In this document: positions 8,318 to 18,019 of the stretch, piece after piece | Layout: every line of letters starts with the position of its first letter | Numbering within the stretch: the first letter of the stretch is position 1 | Assembly: GCA_018067045.1 (NCBI GenBank) | Contig: JAGPVL010000015.1 | Span: 1-64,000 of the forward strand | Reading direction: 5' to 3' | Source: Gammaproteobacteria bacterium | GTDB taxonomy: Bacteria; Pseudomonadota; Gammaproteobacteria; Pseudomonadales; Alcanivoracaceae | Length of the DNA: 64,000 nt | Notes under the pieces: generated by a model | Told to the model about the DNA's origin: nothing | Seen by the model: only the letters and a program-made list of their open reading frames with translations | Databases searched by the model: none | Translations under genes and position numbers: made by a program

Positions 8318-9757
8318 GTGAATAAGCTGGAAGACCATTTCGGACGTTGGAAAAACCGTGAAGAAATTGCTGAAGCCATGATCCCCATGATCGGCAAGCT
8401 TTACCGTGAAAAGAACATCACTGTCACCGCTTACAGCCGGGCGTTGGTGAACAAGTCTGTTATCCAAATTCTTAAAGCTCACCGTTTCGTTAAACAAATC
8501 GAAAACGCTGAGCTGTCCGTGGTCGAGACCTTTCCTGTACTGCAGGAAGTGATCAAGTTAGACCTCGGCCCAAGCCGTATTGATATCGGCAAGATCGCGG
8601 TGGCGTATAAAAGCGACAACCGTGGTCAGTCTATCGAAGAGTTTGTTCGTGCAGAGCTGCAGGACGCCATCGACAATAAGGTGGCTAAGCCGTCTGAAAC
8701 AGATGTGGTGCTGTATGGCTTTGGCCGTATTGGCCGCATTCTTGCCCGTTTGCTGATCGAGAAAGCTGGCTCAGGCGATGGCCTGCGCTTAAAGGCGATT
8801 GTGGTGCGTGAGACGGGTAAGGGCGATTTGCAAAAACGCGCCAGCTTGCTGCGTCGTGATTCCGTGCACGGTCCATTCTCGGGCACGATTGCAGTCGATG
8901 AAGACGATAGCGCGTTGATTGCCAATGGTAATTTCATTCGTGTGATTTACTCGAATGATCCGTCGACGATTGATTACACCTCGTACGGCATTGATAACGC
9001 GGTATTGATCGATAACACCGGTAAGTGGCGTGATCGTGAAGGTTTGAACAAGCACCTTGGCTGTAAAGGTATTGAGCGCGTTATTCTGACCGCGCCAGGT
9101 AAGGGTGATCTGAAGAACATCGTTCACGGTGTTAACAGCGATCTGATTACCGAAGACGATAAAATTATTTCTGCTGCCAGCTGCACAACCAATGCGATCG
9201 TGCCGCCACTGAAGGCGCTGAACGACAAGTTTGGCATTGTGCATGGTCACGTTGAAACGGTTCACTCGTACACCAACGACCAGAACCTGCTGGATAACTT
9301 CCACAGTGGTCCACGTCGTGGTCGTGCTGCGCCGTTGAACATGGTTATCACTGAGACAGGCGCGGCGACTGCCGCGGCGAAGGCACTGCCTGAGCTGGCT
9401 GGTCGTTTGAGCGGCAACTCGATTCGCGTACCGACACCAAACGTTTCCTTGGCCATCTTGAATCTGACTCTGGGTAAAGAAACGTCGCTGGAAGAGCTTA
9501 ATGAGCACCTGCGTTGGGTGTCGTTGCACTCTCCGTTGCAGCGTCAGATCGACTTCATTAGCTCGCCAGATGCGGTATCGACTGACTTTGTTGGTTCTCG
9601 TCATGCATCGGTTATCGATGCGGAAGCGACGATTGTGAATGGTCAGCATTGCGTACTGTATGTTTGGTACGACAATGAATTTGGCTATAGCTGTCAGGTG
9701 ATGCGCATTTTGCAGCAGATCTCCGGTGTAGAGTTTCCATCCTACCCGAAGGACTGA
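8318..9757 (+). CDS. gap: Glyceraldehyde-3-phosphate dehydrogenase, N-terminally extended type
   Basis: The enzyme oxidises glyceraldehyde-3-phosphate to 1,3-bisphosphoglycerate with NAD(P). The protein has 479 residues, compared with about 330 for standard GapA, because of an extra N-terminal domain of about 125 residues; this long class is known in Pseudomonas and Vibrio. The Rossmann motif GFGRIGR is at 134-140 and the catalytic SCTTN at 288-292 with Cys289. The GTG start at 8318 has cgagg upstream. I recall the same long gap next to nqrA and mfd in P. aeruginosa. A strong terminator follows the gene. It may serve gluconeogenesis, but cofactor preference cannot be read here. Confidence 0.95.
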   Translation: MNKLEDHFGRWKNREEIAEAMIPMIGKLYREKNITVTAYSRALVNKSVIQILKAHRFVKQIENAELSVVETFPVLQEVIKLDLGPSRIDIGKIAVAYKSDNRGQSIEEFVRAELQDAIDNKVAKPSETDVVLYGFGRIGRILARLLIEKAGSGDGLRLKAIVVRETGKGDLQKRASLLRRDSVHGPFSGTIAVDEDDSALIANGNFIRVIYSNDPSTIDYTSYGIDNAVLIDNTGKWRDREGLNKHLGCKGIERVILTAPGKGDLKNIVHGVNSDLITEDDKIISAASCTTNAIVPPLKALNDKFGIVHGHVETVHSYTNDQNLLDNFHSGPRRGRAAPLNMVITETGAATAAAKALPELAGRLSGNSIRVPTPNVSLAILNLTLGKETSLEELNEHLRWVSLHSPLQRQIDFISSPDAVSTDFVGSRHASVIDAEATIVNGQHCVLYVWYDNEFGYSCQVMRILQQISGVEFPSYPKD

Positions 9758-9766
9758 TTGATAAAG

Positions 9767-9792
9767 GAGCCCGCGAAAGCGGGCTTTTTTTT
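9767..9792 (+). terminator. Rho-independent terminator of gap
   Basis: A GC-rich 6-bp stem (gcccgc, gaaa loop, gcgggc) is followed by eight T residues, ten bases after the gap stop codon. Confidence 0.93.
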
Positions 9793-9870
9793 GGTTCATC
9801 GCGGATTTCAGGGAAAAGCTCGAAGGACCTTTTTCTTACGGGGGCTGCTGCGCTGCGTTTGCTCGGGAAA

Positions 9871-10036
9871 GATCGCCTGCAAGCAGCCTCCCACAAGGTG
9901 AGCAGAAGTTTGAGATGATGCCGCGCTGTAGAGGGTCCTGTGGGAGGCTGCTTGCAGGCGAGTCTTGGGGCTTGCGGTTGTTCGCTTGCAGGGCACGCTC
10001 CTGCAAAAGCCTTGATGTTGCCAGCCTTGCAGGAGC
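9871..10036. repeat. REP-type inverted pair and related elements between gap and nqrA
   Basis: An inverted copy (9871-9896) and a direct copy (9939-9960) of the tgtgggaggctgcttgcagg element face each other across 42 bp. A second flavour, tcgcttgcagggcacgctcc, follows at 9981-10005 with a partial partner near 10024-10036. The rest of the gap-nqrA interval (to about 10240) shows no gene I can support. Open frames here lack ribosome sites and known motifs. Confidence 0.75.
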
Positions 10037-10240
10037 CAATTCTGCAGCCGAATTCATTTGAGTGTTTTGATGATTCATCGGGCTTTTCCCAGAAATCCGC
10101 GATGAGTTTTTTTGCCACGTGATTTGAGTGCAGTGATCTATACGGCTGACCAAGATGATGGATAGACCCAAGGTTGGGTGAGGAATCTTGCGGCAAGGCC
10201 ATATAGGTGAGGTTTTCTTGAATTGCCTCAGGCATTTGGC

Positions 10241-10269
10241 TGGCATCCCCGTGGGCGGCTCCCTATAAT
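10241..10269 (+). promoter_or_regulatory. Putative nqr operon promoter
   Basis: A perfect TATAAT (10264-10269) lies 17 bp after a poor -35 hexamer (tggcat, 10241-10246). It is about 140 bp upstream of the nqrA start at 10410, leaving a leader of roughly 135 nt. Confidence 0.45.
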
Positions 10270-10409
10270 GGCGCGGGTCGGCAACGGTGTCGACTGCGCG
10301 ATTTCGGTTTACCTGTCAGCTACTACACAGCAACGATGTTGTGAGGTGGGGCGGGTCTCTCCACGCGCTAGTTCCCAGTTTTAGAATCGTTCGATACAGG
10401 CGAGAAGCT

Positions 10410-11756
10410 ATGATCAAAATCAGGCGGGGACTTGAACTTCCCATCGCAGGTGAGCCACGTCAGGTTATTGGGGCAGGCCCCGATATCCGCTGTGTCGCTA
10501 TCCTTGGTGCAGATTACCCCGGTATGAAGCCGACCATGGAAGTGCGCGACGGCGACACGGTGAGCAAGGGTCAGGTCATCTTTACCGATAAGAAGTGCGA
10601 GGGCGTTAAATATACTGCGCCAGCGGGCGGTATCGTCAAGGCGGTACACCGTGGCAATAAGCGTGTCTTGTTGTCGGTTGAGATTGAAGTGGCGGAGAAA
10701 GAAGAAGAGCTAAGCTTTGAGCGCTTCGACTCTGCTGCATTGACGAATTTGCAGGGCGCAGTTGTTCGCGATCAGCTGATTAATTCCGGTCAGTGGACTG
10801 CGTTACGCACACGGCCGTTTGGCAAAGTGCCTACGCCGGACGCCATGCCGAACTCCATTTTTGTTACGGCGATGGATACTAATCCGCTTGCCGCTGATGC
10901 TGATTTGATCATTGCCGAGCAGGAACAAGCGTTCCGTGACGGTTTGGTTGTATTGACGCGTTTGACCGAAGGCCCTGTGTGGGTCTGCAAAGGCGGCAAA
11001 TCGACGTTGCCTTCTTTTGCACAAGGGCAAATTCGCGAAGAATCTTTCTCCGGTCCGCATCCTGCGGGCAATCCAAGCACGCATATTCATTTTCTTGATC
11101 CCGTTAGCGCGTCCAAATCTGTGTGGGCGATTAATTATCAGGAAGTGATCGCGATCGGCCATTTGTTTACCAGCGGTAAGCTGTTCACCGATCGAGTGAT
11201 CTCGCTCGCGGGACCACAAGTGGTTGAGCCTCAACTATTGCGTACTCGTTTAGGTGCATCCGCGCAGGAGTTAACCGAGGGTCGCTTGCGTGAAGGCGAG
11301 AACCGCATTATTAACGGTTCAGTGTTTAACGGTTTGATTGCTCGTGGTGCGACGGCATTTTTGTCACGCATGGCGACGCAGCTGACGGTATTACGTGAAG
11401 GTCGTGAACGCGAATTCTTGGGTTACTTGTCGCCGGGCGTGAAGCGTCATTCGGTGCTCAATATTTATCTGTCAAAGTTGTTGCCGAGTAAAAAGCTGGA
11501 CATGACCACCACCACCAATGGCAGCGAACGTGCCATGGTGCCTATTGGTGGCTATGAAGAAGTGATGCCATTGGATATTTTACCAACCCAACTACTGCGT
11601 GCATTGGTAGTTGGTGATACTGACGCCGCTCAAGCGCTTGGCGCACTTGAGCTCGTCGAGGAAGATTTGGCGCTGTGTACGTATGCCTGTGTAGGCAAGT
11701 ACGAGTACGGTCCAATTCTGCGTGACAATCTCACCCGCATCGAAGTGGAGGGCTGA
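10410..11756 (+). CDS. nqrA: Na+-translocating NADH:quinone reductase subunit A
   Basis: NqrA is the cytoplasmic subunit of the Na+-NQR complex, linked to the quinone site. The 448-residue length is that of the family. The conserved opening [16 protein letters not shown] fixes the start at 10410; the frame stays open 41 codons further upstream without conserved sequence. The following RnfC-like biotinyl-lipoyl fold is visible in [20 protein letters not shown]. It is the first gene of an uninterrupted nqrABCDEF-apbE-nqrM operon, with nqrB starting 2 nt after its stop. Confidence 0.97.
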   Translation: MIKIRRGLELPIAGEPRQVIGAGPDIRCVAILGADYPGMKPTMEVRDGDTVSKGQVIFTDKKCEGVKYTAPAGGIVKAVHRGNKRVLLSVEIEVAEKEEELSFERFDSAALTNLQGAVVRDQLINSGQWTALRTRPFGKVPTPDAMPNSIFVTAMDTNPLAADADLIIAEQEQAFRDGLVVLTRLTEGPVWVCKGGKSTLPSFAQGQIREESFSGPHPAGNPSTHIHFLDPVSASKSVWAINYQEVIAIGHLFTSGKLFTDRVISLAGPQVVEPQLLRTRLGASAQELTEGRLREGENRIINGSVFNGLIARGATAFLSRMATQLTVLREGREREFLGYLSPGVKRHSVLNIYLSKLLPSKKLDMTTTTNGSERAMVPIGGYEEVMPLDILPTQLLRALVVGDTDAAQALGALELVEEDLALCTYACVGKYEYGPILRDNLTRIEVEG

Positions 11757-11758
11757 GC

Positions 11759-13018
11759 ATGGGCATGCGTCAGTTTATGGACAATAAAGTAGCGCCGCAT
11801 TTTCACGAAGGCGGCAAGCTAGAAAAGTATTACACCTTCTATGAAATGTTCGACACCATGCTGTACAGCCCGTCGGCGGTTACCCGCTCGGCGACGCATG
11901 TGCGTGATGGCATTGATCTAAAACGCGTCATGATGACGGTGTGGTTCGCGACGTTCCCCGCAATTTTGTTTGGTCTGTATAACACTGGCTATCAAGCCAA
12001 TATGCAGATTGTTGAGTTTGGTTATCAGGCAATACCGGGCTGGCGCGCGGATATCGTTGCGTTGCTAACAGGTTTTGATCCCGCGAACACCTGGTCCAAC
12101 TTCCTCCATGGCGCGGTGTATTACGTGCCGATTATGCTGACGGTTTATATCGGCGGTTTTATTTGGGAAGGTTTGTTTGCGTGGAAGCGCGGCCATGAAG
12201 TGAACGAAGGTTTCTTCGTTACCGGCATTTTGTTTACCTTGATTCTGCCGCCGGCGATTCCGCTGTGGCAGGTTTTCCTCGGTATTTCCTTCGGCGTTGT
12301 GATTGGTAAAGAAGTGTTTGGCGGTACTGGCAAAAACTTCCTCAACCCTGCGCTGGTCGGACGTGCGTTTTTGTACTTTGCTTATCCGGCACAAATGTCC
12401 GGCGATGCGGTCTGGACGGCAGTCGACAACTTTAGTGGCGCGACGCCACTGTCTCTCGCCGCAGCAGGCGCAATTGATTATAGCGTTGGCTTAACTGGCA
12501 CCGCATTTTCCAGCGGTGCCGTTGATTTAAGCTGGATGCAAACGGCACTGGGCGGTATTCAGGGCAGCATCGGCGAAACCTCTACGTTGGCGATTGCGTT
12601 TGGCGCTGCGTTCCTGTTGTTCACCAAAATTGCTAGCTGGCGGATCATGTTGAGCGTTGTGCTTGGTACAGTATTGATGTCGAGCGTATTCAATAGCATT
12701 GGCAGCGAATCTAATCCTATGTTTGCAATGCCGTGGTATTGGCACCTGACTATCGGTGGCTTGGCGTTCGGTTTGGTTTACATGGCCACGGACCCTGTCT
12801 CGGCTTCAATGACCAATACGGGTAAATGGGTGTTCGGTATTGTTATTGGTGTGATGACGGTGTTGATCCGCGTGGTAAACCCAGCATTCCCTGAAGGCAT
12901 TATGTTGGCGATTTTGTTCGCTAACCTGTGCGCGCCGTTAATCGACTACTTTGTCATGCGAGCGAATATTCGTCGCCGTGTGCGTCGCCGTGTGCGTCGC
13001 AGTGGAGGAGCTGTCTAA
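11759..13018 (+). CDS. nqrB: Na+-NQR subunit B, membrane, covalent FMN
   Basis: NqrB is a multi-pass inner-membrane subunit that carries covalently bound FMN and, in characterised enzymes, riboflavin. The flavinylation motif DNFSGATP is present with Thr229 as the attachment site. Length (419) and the conserved N-terminal YTFYEMFDTMLYSP fit the family. The C-terminus is unusually Arg-rich (RRRVRRRVRRSGG), encoded by 12-bp tandem repeats at 12971-12994. The stop codon overlaps the nqrC start by 1 base. Confidence 0.97.
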   Translation: MGMRQFMDNKVAPHFHEGGKLEKYYTFYEMFDTMLYSPSAVTRSATHVRDGIDLKRVMMTVWFATFPAILFGLYNTGYQANMQIVEFGYQAIPGWRADIVALLTGFDPANTWSNFLHGAVYYVPIMLTVYIGGFIWEGLFAWKRGHEVNEGFFVTGILFTLILPPAIPLWQVFLGISFGVVIGKEVFGGTGKNFLNPALVGRAFLYFAYPAQMSGDAVWTAVDNFSGATPLSLAAAGAIDYSVGLTGTAFSSGAVDLSWMQTALGGIQGSIGETSTLAIAFGAAFLLFTKIASWRIMLSVVLGTVLMSSVFNSIGSESNPMFAMPWYWHLTIGGLAFGLVYMATDPVSASMTNTGKWVFGIVIGVMTVLIRVVNPAFPEGIMLAILFANLCAPLIDYFVMRANIRRRVRRRVRRSGGAV

Positions 13019-13866
13019 TGGCTAGCCAACATGATTCAGTACTGAAAACGCTGACTGTCGCACTGCTGGTTTGTTTGGTTTGCGGTGTCGTGGTGGCGAC
13101 CGCCGCCGTTATGCTGCGGCCAACACAAGAAACCAATAAGTTGCTGGATAAGCAGATTAATATCCTTTTAGCAGCCGGCTCGTATAAAGCGGGTATGGAT
13201 GTCCAAAAGGCTTTTGAAAGCATAGAGCGTAAATTTGTCGATTTAGAAAGCGGCGAATACGTTGAAATGCCTGAAAGTTACGATCAACGCAAAGCATCGA
13301 AAGATCCTGAGCAAAGCATTCGCCTTGATGGCAAAACCGATATTGCCAGTCTTAAGCGTCAAGCTACGGTGGCTGAGGTGTATTTGGCAACAGACCATAA
13401 TGGCGAGCTGAGTAAAATCATTTTGCCGGTTCATGGCTATGGTTTGTGGTCCACGCTGTATGGATTTCTGGCGCTGGAGCCTGATGCGAACACGGTCGCT
13501 GGCTTGGGTTTTTATGAGCACGCTGAAACGCCGGGTCTTGGTGGTGAGGTTGATAATCCTAAGTGGAAGGCGATTTGGCCCGGCAAAGAAGTGTTTGACG
13601 AGAATGGTGATCTTGCCATTCAAGTCATCAAGGGCACGGTTGATGCTGGCGCGGCGGACGCATCCCATAAGGTAGACGGCTTGGCTGGCGCTTCGCTGAC
13701 CACCAACGGCGTTAATAACTTGGTTCGCTTTTGGGTTGGTGAAAGTGGCTTCGGGCCATATCTTGATAAAATTCATGCGAATGCAGCGGGTTACTCCGAT
13801 GAAGAGAGAGCGCCTGCAACCGACACATCCGTACCCGCTGAAGGCGAGGAGGTGATCAATGGCTGA
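13018..13866 (+). CDS. nqrC: Na+-NQR subunit C, periplasmic FMN domain
   Basis: NqrC has one N-terminal membrane helix (residues about 11-33) and a periplasmic FMN-binding domain flavinylated by ApbE. The motif here is DGLAGAS (220-226), so the residue equivalent to the usual flavin-bearing Thr is Ser226. The protein is 282 residues, about 25 longer than usual, owing to an acidic C-terminal tail ([18 protein letters not shown]). The ATG at 13018 overlaps the nqrB stop, and the gene overlaps nqrD by 8 bases. Confidence 0.96.
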   Translation: MASQHDSVLKTLTVALLVCLVCGVVVATAAVMLRPTQETNKLLDKQINILLAAGSYKAGMDVQKAFESIERKFVDLESGEYVEMPESYDQRKASKDPEQSIRLDGKTDIASLKRQATVAEVYLATDHNGELSKIILPVHGYGLWSTLYGFLALEPDANTVAGLGFYEHAETPGLGGEVDNPKWKAIWPGKEVFDENGDLAIQVIKGTVDAGAADASHKVDGLAGASLTTNGVNNLVRFWVGESGFGPYLDKIHANAAGYSDEERAPATDTSVPAEGEEVING

Positions 13867-14530
13867 GAAAATGAAAACCAAAGAACTGTTGTTTGGTCCG
13901 ATTTTTGACAACAATCCGATTGCATTGCAGATCATTGGTATCTGCTCTGCGTTGGCGGTTACCACTAACCTGAAAACCACGGTGACGATGTGTTTGGCGC
14001 TGACCTTGGTGACGGCGTTTTCAAACTTTTTCGTTTCCAGTGTTCGCAATCAGATCCCATCAAGCATTCGTATTATTGTGCAGATGACGATTATTGCGTC
14101 GCTGGTTATCGTGGTTGACCAATTCCTGCGGGCTTATGCGTATAGCATTTCCAAGCAGCTTTCGGTTTTTGTTGGCCTGATCATTACTAACTGTATCGTA
14201 ATGGGGCGTGCCGAAGCCTTTGCTATGAAGAACCCGCCGATTCCATCCTTTATTGATGGTTTAGGTAATGGCTTTGGTTATAGCGTCATTCTGTTGATCC
14301 TTGGTTTCTGTCGTGAACTGATCGGCGCTGGCAGCCTTTTTGGTATGCCGATTCTGACCAAGGTGACCGATGGCGGCTGGTACATTCCTAACGGTTTAAT
14401 GCTGTTACCACCGTCGGCATTTTTCCTGATTGGTTTGATTATTTGGGGCATCCGTTCTGTGAAGACAGTACAGGTGGAGAAAGATGCATTCACACCGGCG
14501 CCGCACACGCGCGCCAGTGAAGCCTTTTAA
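13859..14530 (+). CDS. nqrD: Na+-NQR subunit D
   Basis: NqrD is a polytopic inner-membrane subunit that forms, with NqrE, the ferredoxin-like core of the Na+ pathway and binds an intramembrane Fe-S centre. At 223 residues it shows about six hydrophobic helices. The conserved [14 protein letters not shown] segment contains the cysteine expected as an Fe-S ligand, and a second conserved Cys is in GFCRELIG. It overlaps nqrC and is followed by nqrE after 14 bp. Confidence 0.96.
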   Translation: MAEKMKTKELLFGPIFDNNPIALQIIGICSALAVTTNLKTTVTMCLALTLVTAFSNFFVSSVRNQIPSSIRIIVQMTIIASLVIVVDQFLRAYAYSISKQLSVFVGLIITNCIVMGRAEAFAMKNPPIPSFIDGLGNGFGYSVILLILGFCRELIGAGSLFGMPILTKVTDGGWYIPNGLMLLPPSAFFLIGLIIWGIRSVKTVQVEKDAFTPAPHTRASEAF

Positions 14531-14544
14531 GGGAGCGCGCAGAT

Positions 14545-15165
14545 ATGTTTGAACATTATTTAAGTTTGTTTGTTCGCGCTGTTTTCGTTGAAAACATGGC
14601 GCTCGCGTTCTTCCTCGGCATGTGTACCTTTATTGCTATTTCGAAAAAAATCGAAACGGCGATTGGCTTGGGTATTGCGGTAATCGTTGTTCAGGTACTG
14701 ACAGTGCCAATGAACAACCTGATTCTGCATTACTTGCTGAATGAGGGCGCCTTGGCATGGACGGGCGTGGAAGCGTTGGCAGCATTGGATCTACGCTTCC
14801 TCGGTTTGCTTAGCTATATTGGTGTGATTGCGGCGATCGTTCAGATCATGGAAATGGTGCTGGATAAATATGTGCCCTCGCTTTACAACGCGCTGGGTAT
14901 TTTCCTGCCACTGATTACGGTGAACTGCGCCATCCTAGGTGCGTCACTGTTCATGGTTGAGCGTGATTATGACTTCGGCGAGTCCGTTGTCTATGGTATC
15001 GGCGCAGGTGTGGGCTGGGCACTGGCGATTACATTGCTGGCCGGCATTCGAGAGAAACTCAAGTACAGTGATGTGCCAGACGGATTGAAAGGTTTAGGCA
15101 TTACCTTTATTACCGTTGGCCTGATGTCGTTGGGCTTTATGTCATTTTCCGGCGTTCAGCTGTAA
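14545..15165 (+). CDS. nqrE: Na+-NQR subunit E
   Basis: NqrE is the inverted-topology partner of NqrD, with 206 residues and six predicted helices. The conserved [18 protein letters not shown] and [12 protein letters not shown] segments contain the cysteines that pair with those of NqrD around the membrane Fe-S centre. Its position between nqrD and nqrF is canonical. Confidence 0.96.
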   Translation: MFEHYLSLFVRAVFVENMALAFFLGMCTFIAISKKIETAIGLGIAVIVVQVLTVPMNNLILHYLLNEGALAWTGVEALAALDLRFLGLLSYIGVIAAIVQIMEMVLDKYVPSLYNALGIFLPLITVNCAILGASLFMVERDYDFGESVVYGIGAGVGWALAITLLAGIREKLKYSDVPDGLKGLGITFITVGLMSLGFMSFSGVQL

Positions 15166-15182
15166 CTGGGGATATACAGATC

Positions 15183-16412
15183 ATGGGTTTTGAAATTGTA
15201 TTCAGCGTTCTGATGTTCACCGGCATAGTGTTGGCGTTGGTGGCGATGATTCTCGCTGCACGCTCCCGTTTGGTGAGTACCGGTGACGTACATATCGATA
15301 TTAACGGTGACCCTGAAAAGGGGCTAACAACTGCTGCAGGTGGCAAGTTGTTACAGACGCTAGCAGAGCAGGGCGTTTTCTTACCCTCTGCATGCGGCGG
15401 CGGCGGCACATGTGCGCAGTGTAAATGTCAGGTACTCGATGGCGGCGGTGATATTTTGCCAACCGAAGAAGGGCACTTTAGCAAGCGTGAAATTCGCGAC
15501 GGCTGGCGCTTGTCGTGTCAGGTTAGTGTTAAGCAAGATTTGAAAGTTGAAGTTCCCGAAGAACTCTTTGGTGTGAAGAAGTGGGAATGTGAGGTTGTTT
15601 CAAATAATAACGTTGCAACCTTTATTAAAGAGCTTGTGTTGAAACTGCCGGAAGGCGAAAACGTTGATTTTCGCGCTGGCGGTTATGTTCAGATAGAAGC
15701 GCCTAAGTACGACATTCAATACAAAGACTTTGATATTGATGAAGAGTATCGCGGTGATTGGGAGCGTTTTAAGTTCTTCGATATTACAGCGAAAAATGAC
15801 GAAGAAGTGATCCGTGCTTACTCCATGGCGAACTACCCAGAAGAGAAGGGTATTCTGAAGTTCAATATTCGTATTGCTACGCCGCCTCCGGGCAAACCAG
15901 AAATACCTGCCGGCAAGATGTCGTCTTTTGTTTTTAACCAAAAGCCGGGCGACAAGGTGACGGTGTTTGGTCCATTTGGTGATTTTTTTGCCAAGAAGAC
16001 CGAAGCCGAGATGGTGTTTGTTGGCGGTGGTGCCGGTATGGCGCCAATGCGTTCGCATATTTTCGATCAGCTGCTCCGCCTGAACTCCAAGCGTAAGATC
16101 AGTTTTTGGTACGGCGCGCGTTCTTTACGTGAAGCGTTTTACGTCGAAGAATATGACAAGCTGGCGGCGGAGCACGAGAATTTCACCTGGCACTTGGCCT
16201 TGTCTGATCCGCAACCAGAAGATAACTGGAGCGGCCTAAAAGGCTTTATCCATCTGGTGTTAATGGAGCAGTACTTAAAAGAGCATCCAGCGCCGGAAGA
16301 TTGCGAGTTCTACATGTGTGGGCCGCCAATGATGAATGCGGCAGTGATCAAAATGCTTGAAGACCTCGGTGTTGAGCACGACAACATCATGCTGGACGAC
16401 TTCGGTGGTTAA
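15183..16412 (+). CDS. nqrF: Na+-NQR subunit F, NADH-oxidising
   Basis: NqrF takes electrons from NADH through FAD to a [2Fe-2S] cluster. One N-terminal helix (residues 4-26) anchors it. The ferredoxin ligands are Cys71, Cys77, Cys80 and Cys112 in the plant-type C-x5-C-x2-C...C arrangement. The FAD motif [11 protein letters not shown] and the NADH motif [12 protein letters not shown] follow, and the C-terminal CGPPMM is intact. At 409 residues it is full length. Confidence 0.97.
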   Translation: MGFEIVFSVLMFTGIVLALVAMILAARSRLVSTGDVHIDINGDPEKGLTTAAGGKLLQTLAEQGVFLPSACGGGGTCAQCKCQVLDGGGDILPTEEGHFSKREIRDGWRLSCQVSVKQDLKVEVPEELFGVKKWECEVVSNNNVATFIKELVLKLPEGENVDFRAGGYVQIEAPKYDIQYKDFDIDEEYRGDWERFKFFDITAKNDEEVIRAYSMANYPEEKGILKFNIRIATPPPGKPEIPAGKMSSFVFNQKPGDKVTVFGPFGDFFAKKTEAEMVFVGGGAGMAPMRSHIFDQLLRLNSKRKISFWYGARSLREAFYVEEYDKLAAEHENFTWHLALSDPQPEDNWSGLKGFIHLVLMEQYLKEHPAPEDCEFYMCGPPMMNAAVIKMLEDLGVEHDNIMLDDFGG

Positions 16413-16428
16413 GCGGAATACAAGAACG

Positions 16429-17508
16429 ATGCAGCAGGGCCTTCGGGCCCTGTTTGCGTTAGCGGACGGCGCGCGCGTTTTCTCGCTGCTTTTCGTGCTA
16501 ATGCTGTCGTTGGTGCTATCCGGTTGTGAACGCGCACCGGCGGTGCATCATCTTGGCGGCGCGACTATGGGCACGACCTGGTCGGTTAAGGTGGTCGGTC
16601 TTCCCGCAGGGAGTGGCTTGGCAGATGTGCAGCAAGATTTGCAGCTGATCCTCGAAAGCATTAATCATCAGATGAGCACTTATCAGGCTGATTCGGAAAT
16701 TAGCCAATTTAATCAGTCGGAAGCGGGGACGTCCGTAGCGTTGTCGCCGGATTTTGCTCAAGTATTGCAGTATGCATTGCGGCTCGCGCAGGAAACGTCT
16801 GGTGCCTACGATCCTACCGTTGGGCCCTTGGTTAATTTGTGGGGCTTTGGGCCGGATAAGACGCTATTGAAGCGACCGTCGGCAGACACCGTTGCGCAGG
16901 CGCAGCAGCGTACGGGTTGGCAGCGTATTCGACTGGAGACGGGGGTAGACGGCGCGGCGAGCGTGGTATTTCAGCCTGGTGGTGCGTACCTAGATTTGTC
17001 TTCCGTGGCGAAAGGGTATGCCGTGGATAAGTTAGCGAGCTATCTCAATGCTCGGCAATTGAATGATTATTTGGTGGAAATTGGCGGCGAGTTGCGTGCC
17101 AGTGGCCACAAGCCTGATGGCACGGCGTGGCGGGTGGCGGTCGAGCGGCCTATTCCCGGTGTGCGCGAGGTTGAGAAAGTGTTGTCACTGAATAATCTGT
17201 CCGTGGCAACGTCAGGGGATTACCGCAACTTCTTTGAAGAGGCGGGCGAGACCTATGCGCATATCATTGATCCTCGTACGGGCTATCCCGTGAGCCACCT
17301 GACTGCCTCTGTGACGGTGCTGGCGCCGACTTGTGCGGAAGCGGATGCTTTGGCAACGGCTTTGACGGTGCTCGGCCCTGAGGATGGCTTAGCTTTTGCG
17401 CAACAGCGGCAACTTGCCGTACTCTTTATTGTCAGAACAACAGAGGGATTTGCTGAACGGGCGAGTCCTGCATTTGAACAGCTGCGCCGTGCGCAGCAGG
17501 AGCACTGA
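16429..17508 (+). CDS. apbE: FAD:protein FMN transferase ApbE (lipoprotein)
   Basis: ApbE moves FMN from FAD onto Thr or Ser of NqrB and NqrC. A signal sequence ends in a lipobox (LSGC, Cys33), so the enzyme is a periplasm-facing lipoprotein. Conserved parts include GATMGTTWSVKV, YLDLSSVAKGYAVD, EIGGELRASG and the DPRTGYP metal/FAD segment. The ATG at 16429 (MQQGLRALF) gives 359 residues. The gene follows nqrF after 16 bp, as expected for a maturation factor transcribed with its targets. Confidence 0.95.
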   Translation: MQQGLRALFALADGARVFSLLFVLMLSLVLSGCERAPAVHHLGGATMGTTWSVKVVGLPAGSGLADVQQDLQLILESINHQMSTYQADSEISQFNQSEAGTSVALSPDFAQVLQYALRLAQETSGAYDPTVGPLVNLWGFGPDKTLLKRPSADTVAQAQQRTGWQRIRLETGVDGAASVVFQPGGAYLDLSSVAKGYAVDKLASYLNARQLNDYLVEIGGELRASGHKPDGTAWRVAVERPIPGVREVEKVLSLNNLSVATSGDYRNFFEEAGETYAHIIDPRTGYPVSHLTASVTVLAPTCAEADALATALTVLGPEDGLAFAQQRQLAVLFIVRTTEGFAERASPAFEQLRRAQQEH

Positions 17509-17509
17509 G

Positions 17510-17746
17510 ATGTTAACGACTATTTTAGCCGCGATTGTTGTCTTTGGTTTGTTGTTTGCGGGCATGGCCGTAGGCGTTATTTTTTCCAATAAGCCGATTA
17601 AAGGGTCGTGTGGCGGGATGGCGAATATTGGCATCGCCGGTGACTGCGAGATCTGCGGTGGCGATATGAATAAGTGTGATGAGTCTGACGATGACACCGA
17701 TCGGAAACCCTTAGCGCTTGGTTACGACGCCAACACAAAGAGATAA
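17510..17746 (+). CDS. nqrM: Na+-NQR maturation protein NqrM
   Basis: This 78-residue protein has one N-terminal membrane helix and the cysteine-rich motif KGSCGGMANIG followed by CEICGGDMNKC. NqrM (formerly DUF539) is needed for assembly of the membrane Fe-S centre held by NqrD and NqrE. The start ATG is 1 base after the apbE stop codon, so the two genes are translationally close. It ends the nqr operon. Confidence 0.93.
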   Translation: MLTTILAAIVVFGLLFAGMAVGVIFSNKPIKGSCGGMANIGIAGDCEICGGDMNKCDESDDDTDRKPLALGYDANTKR

Positions 17747-17800
17747 GTATTGAGGCGGCTCAAACGTGCTCTAATTAAGCCCCCCAAGTCAAAACCAAAA

Positions 17801-17925
17801 CCTATCGCCTGCAAGCAGGCTCCCACAAGGTCAGCGTGGATTGACGTTTTGTAGAGCTTGCTTGCAAGCGATCAGTCCCAGATCCAATTCAGAACCTATC
17901 GCCCGCCAGTAAGCTCTCACACGGG
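17801..17925. repeat. Three REP-type elements downstream of nqrM
   Basis: An inverted copy (17803-17829), a direct copy (17849-17873, gagcttgcttgcaagcga) and a degenerate inverted copy (17894-17924) form an alternating cluster. It sits between the nqr operon and the patatin gene. Confidence 0.75.
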
Positions 17926-17949
17926 CAGTGCTGTTCGTTATATTTCCTT

Positions 17950-17978
17950 TTGCTGATGATGGCGGCTCGCGCTAGAGT
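17950..17978 (+). promoter_or_regulatory. Putative sigma70 promoter of the patatin gene
   Basis: TTGCTG (17950-17955) and TAGAGT (17973-17978) are spaced by 17 bp, about 40 bp upstream of the TTG start at 18020. Confidence 0.45.
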
Positions 17979-18019
17979 GTTGCTGTGCTGGCTTTCGTCG
18001 AGCCACGGAGGAGAGTGTA

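Noticed and set aside
8789-9799. A 336-codon minus-strand open frame opposite gap
   Set aside because: It lies entirely over a well-supported gap gene, has no motif, and its composition (Arg/Asn/Val-rich) is typical of an antisense shadow.
9612-10235. A 207-codon minus-strand open frame in the gap-nqrA interval
   Set aside because: It runs through REP elements, the gap terminator and the gap 3' end, and shows no protein-like conservation or motif.
13243-14049. A 268-codon minus-strand open frame over nqrC/nqrD
   Set aside because: Both covered genes are certain; the shadow has no ribosome site or recognisable domain.
17801-17925. A CRISPR-like array
   Set aside because: The repeats alternate in orientation, differ in sequence and have irregular spacing; they match the REP elements elsewhere, and no cas gene is present.
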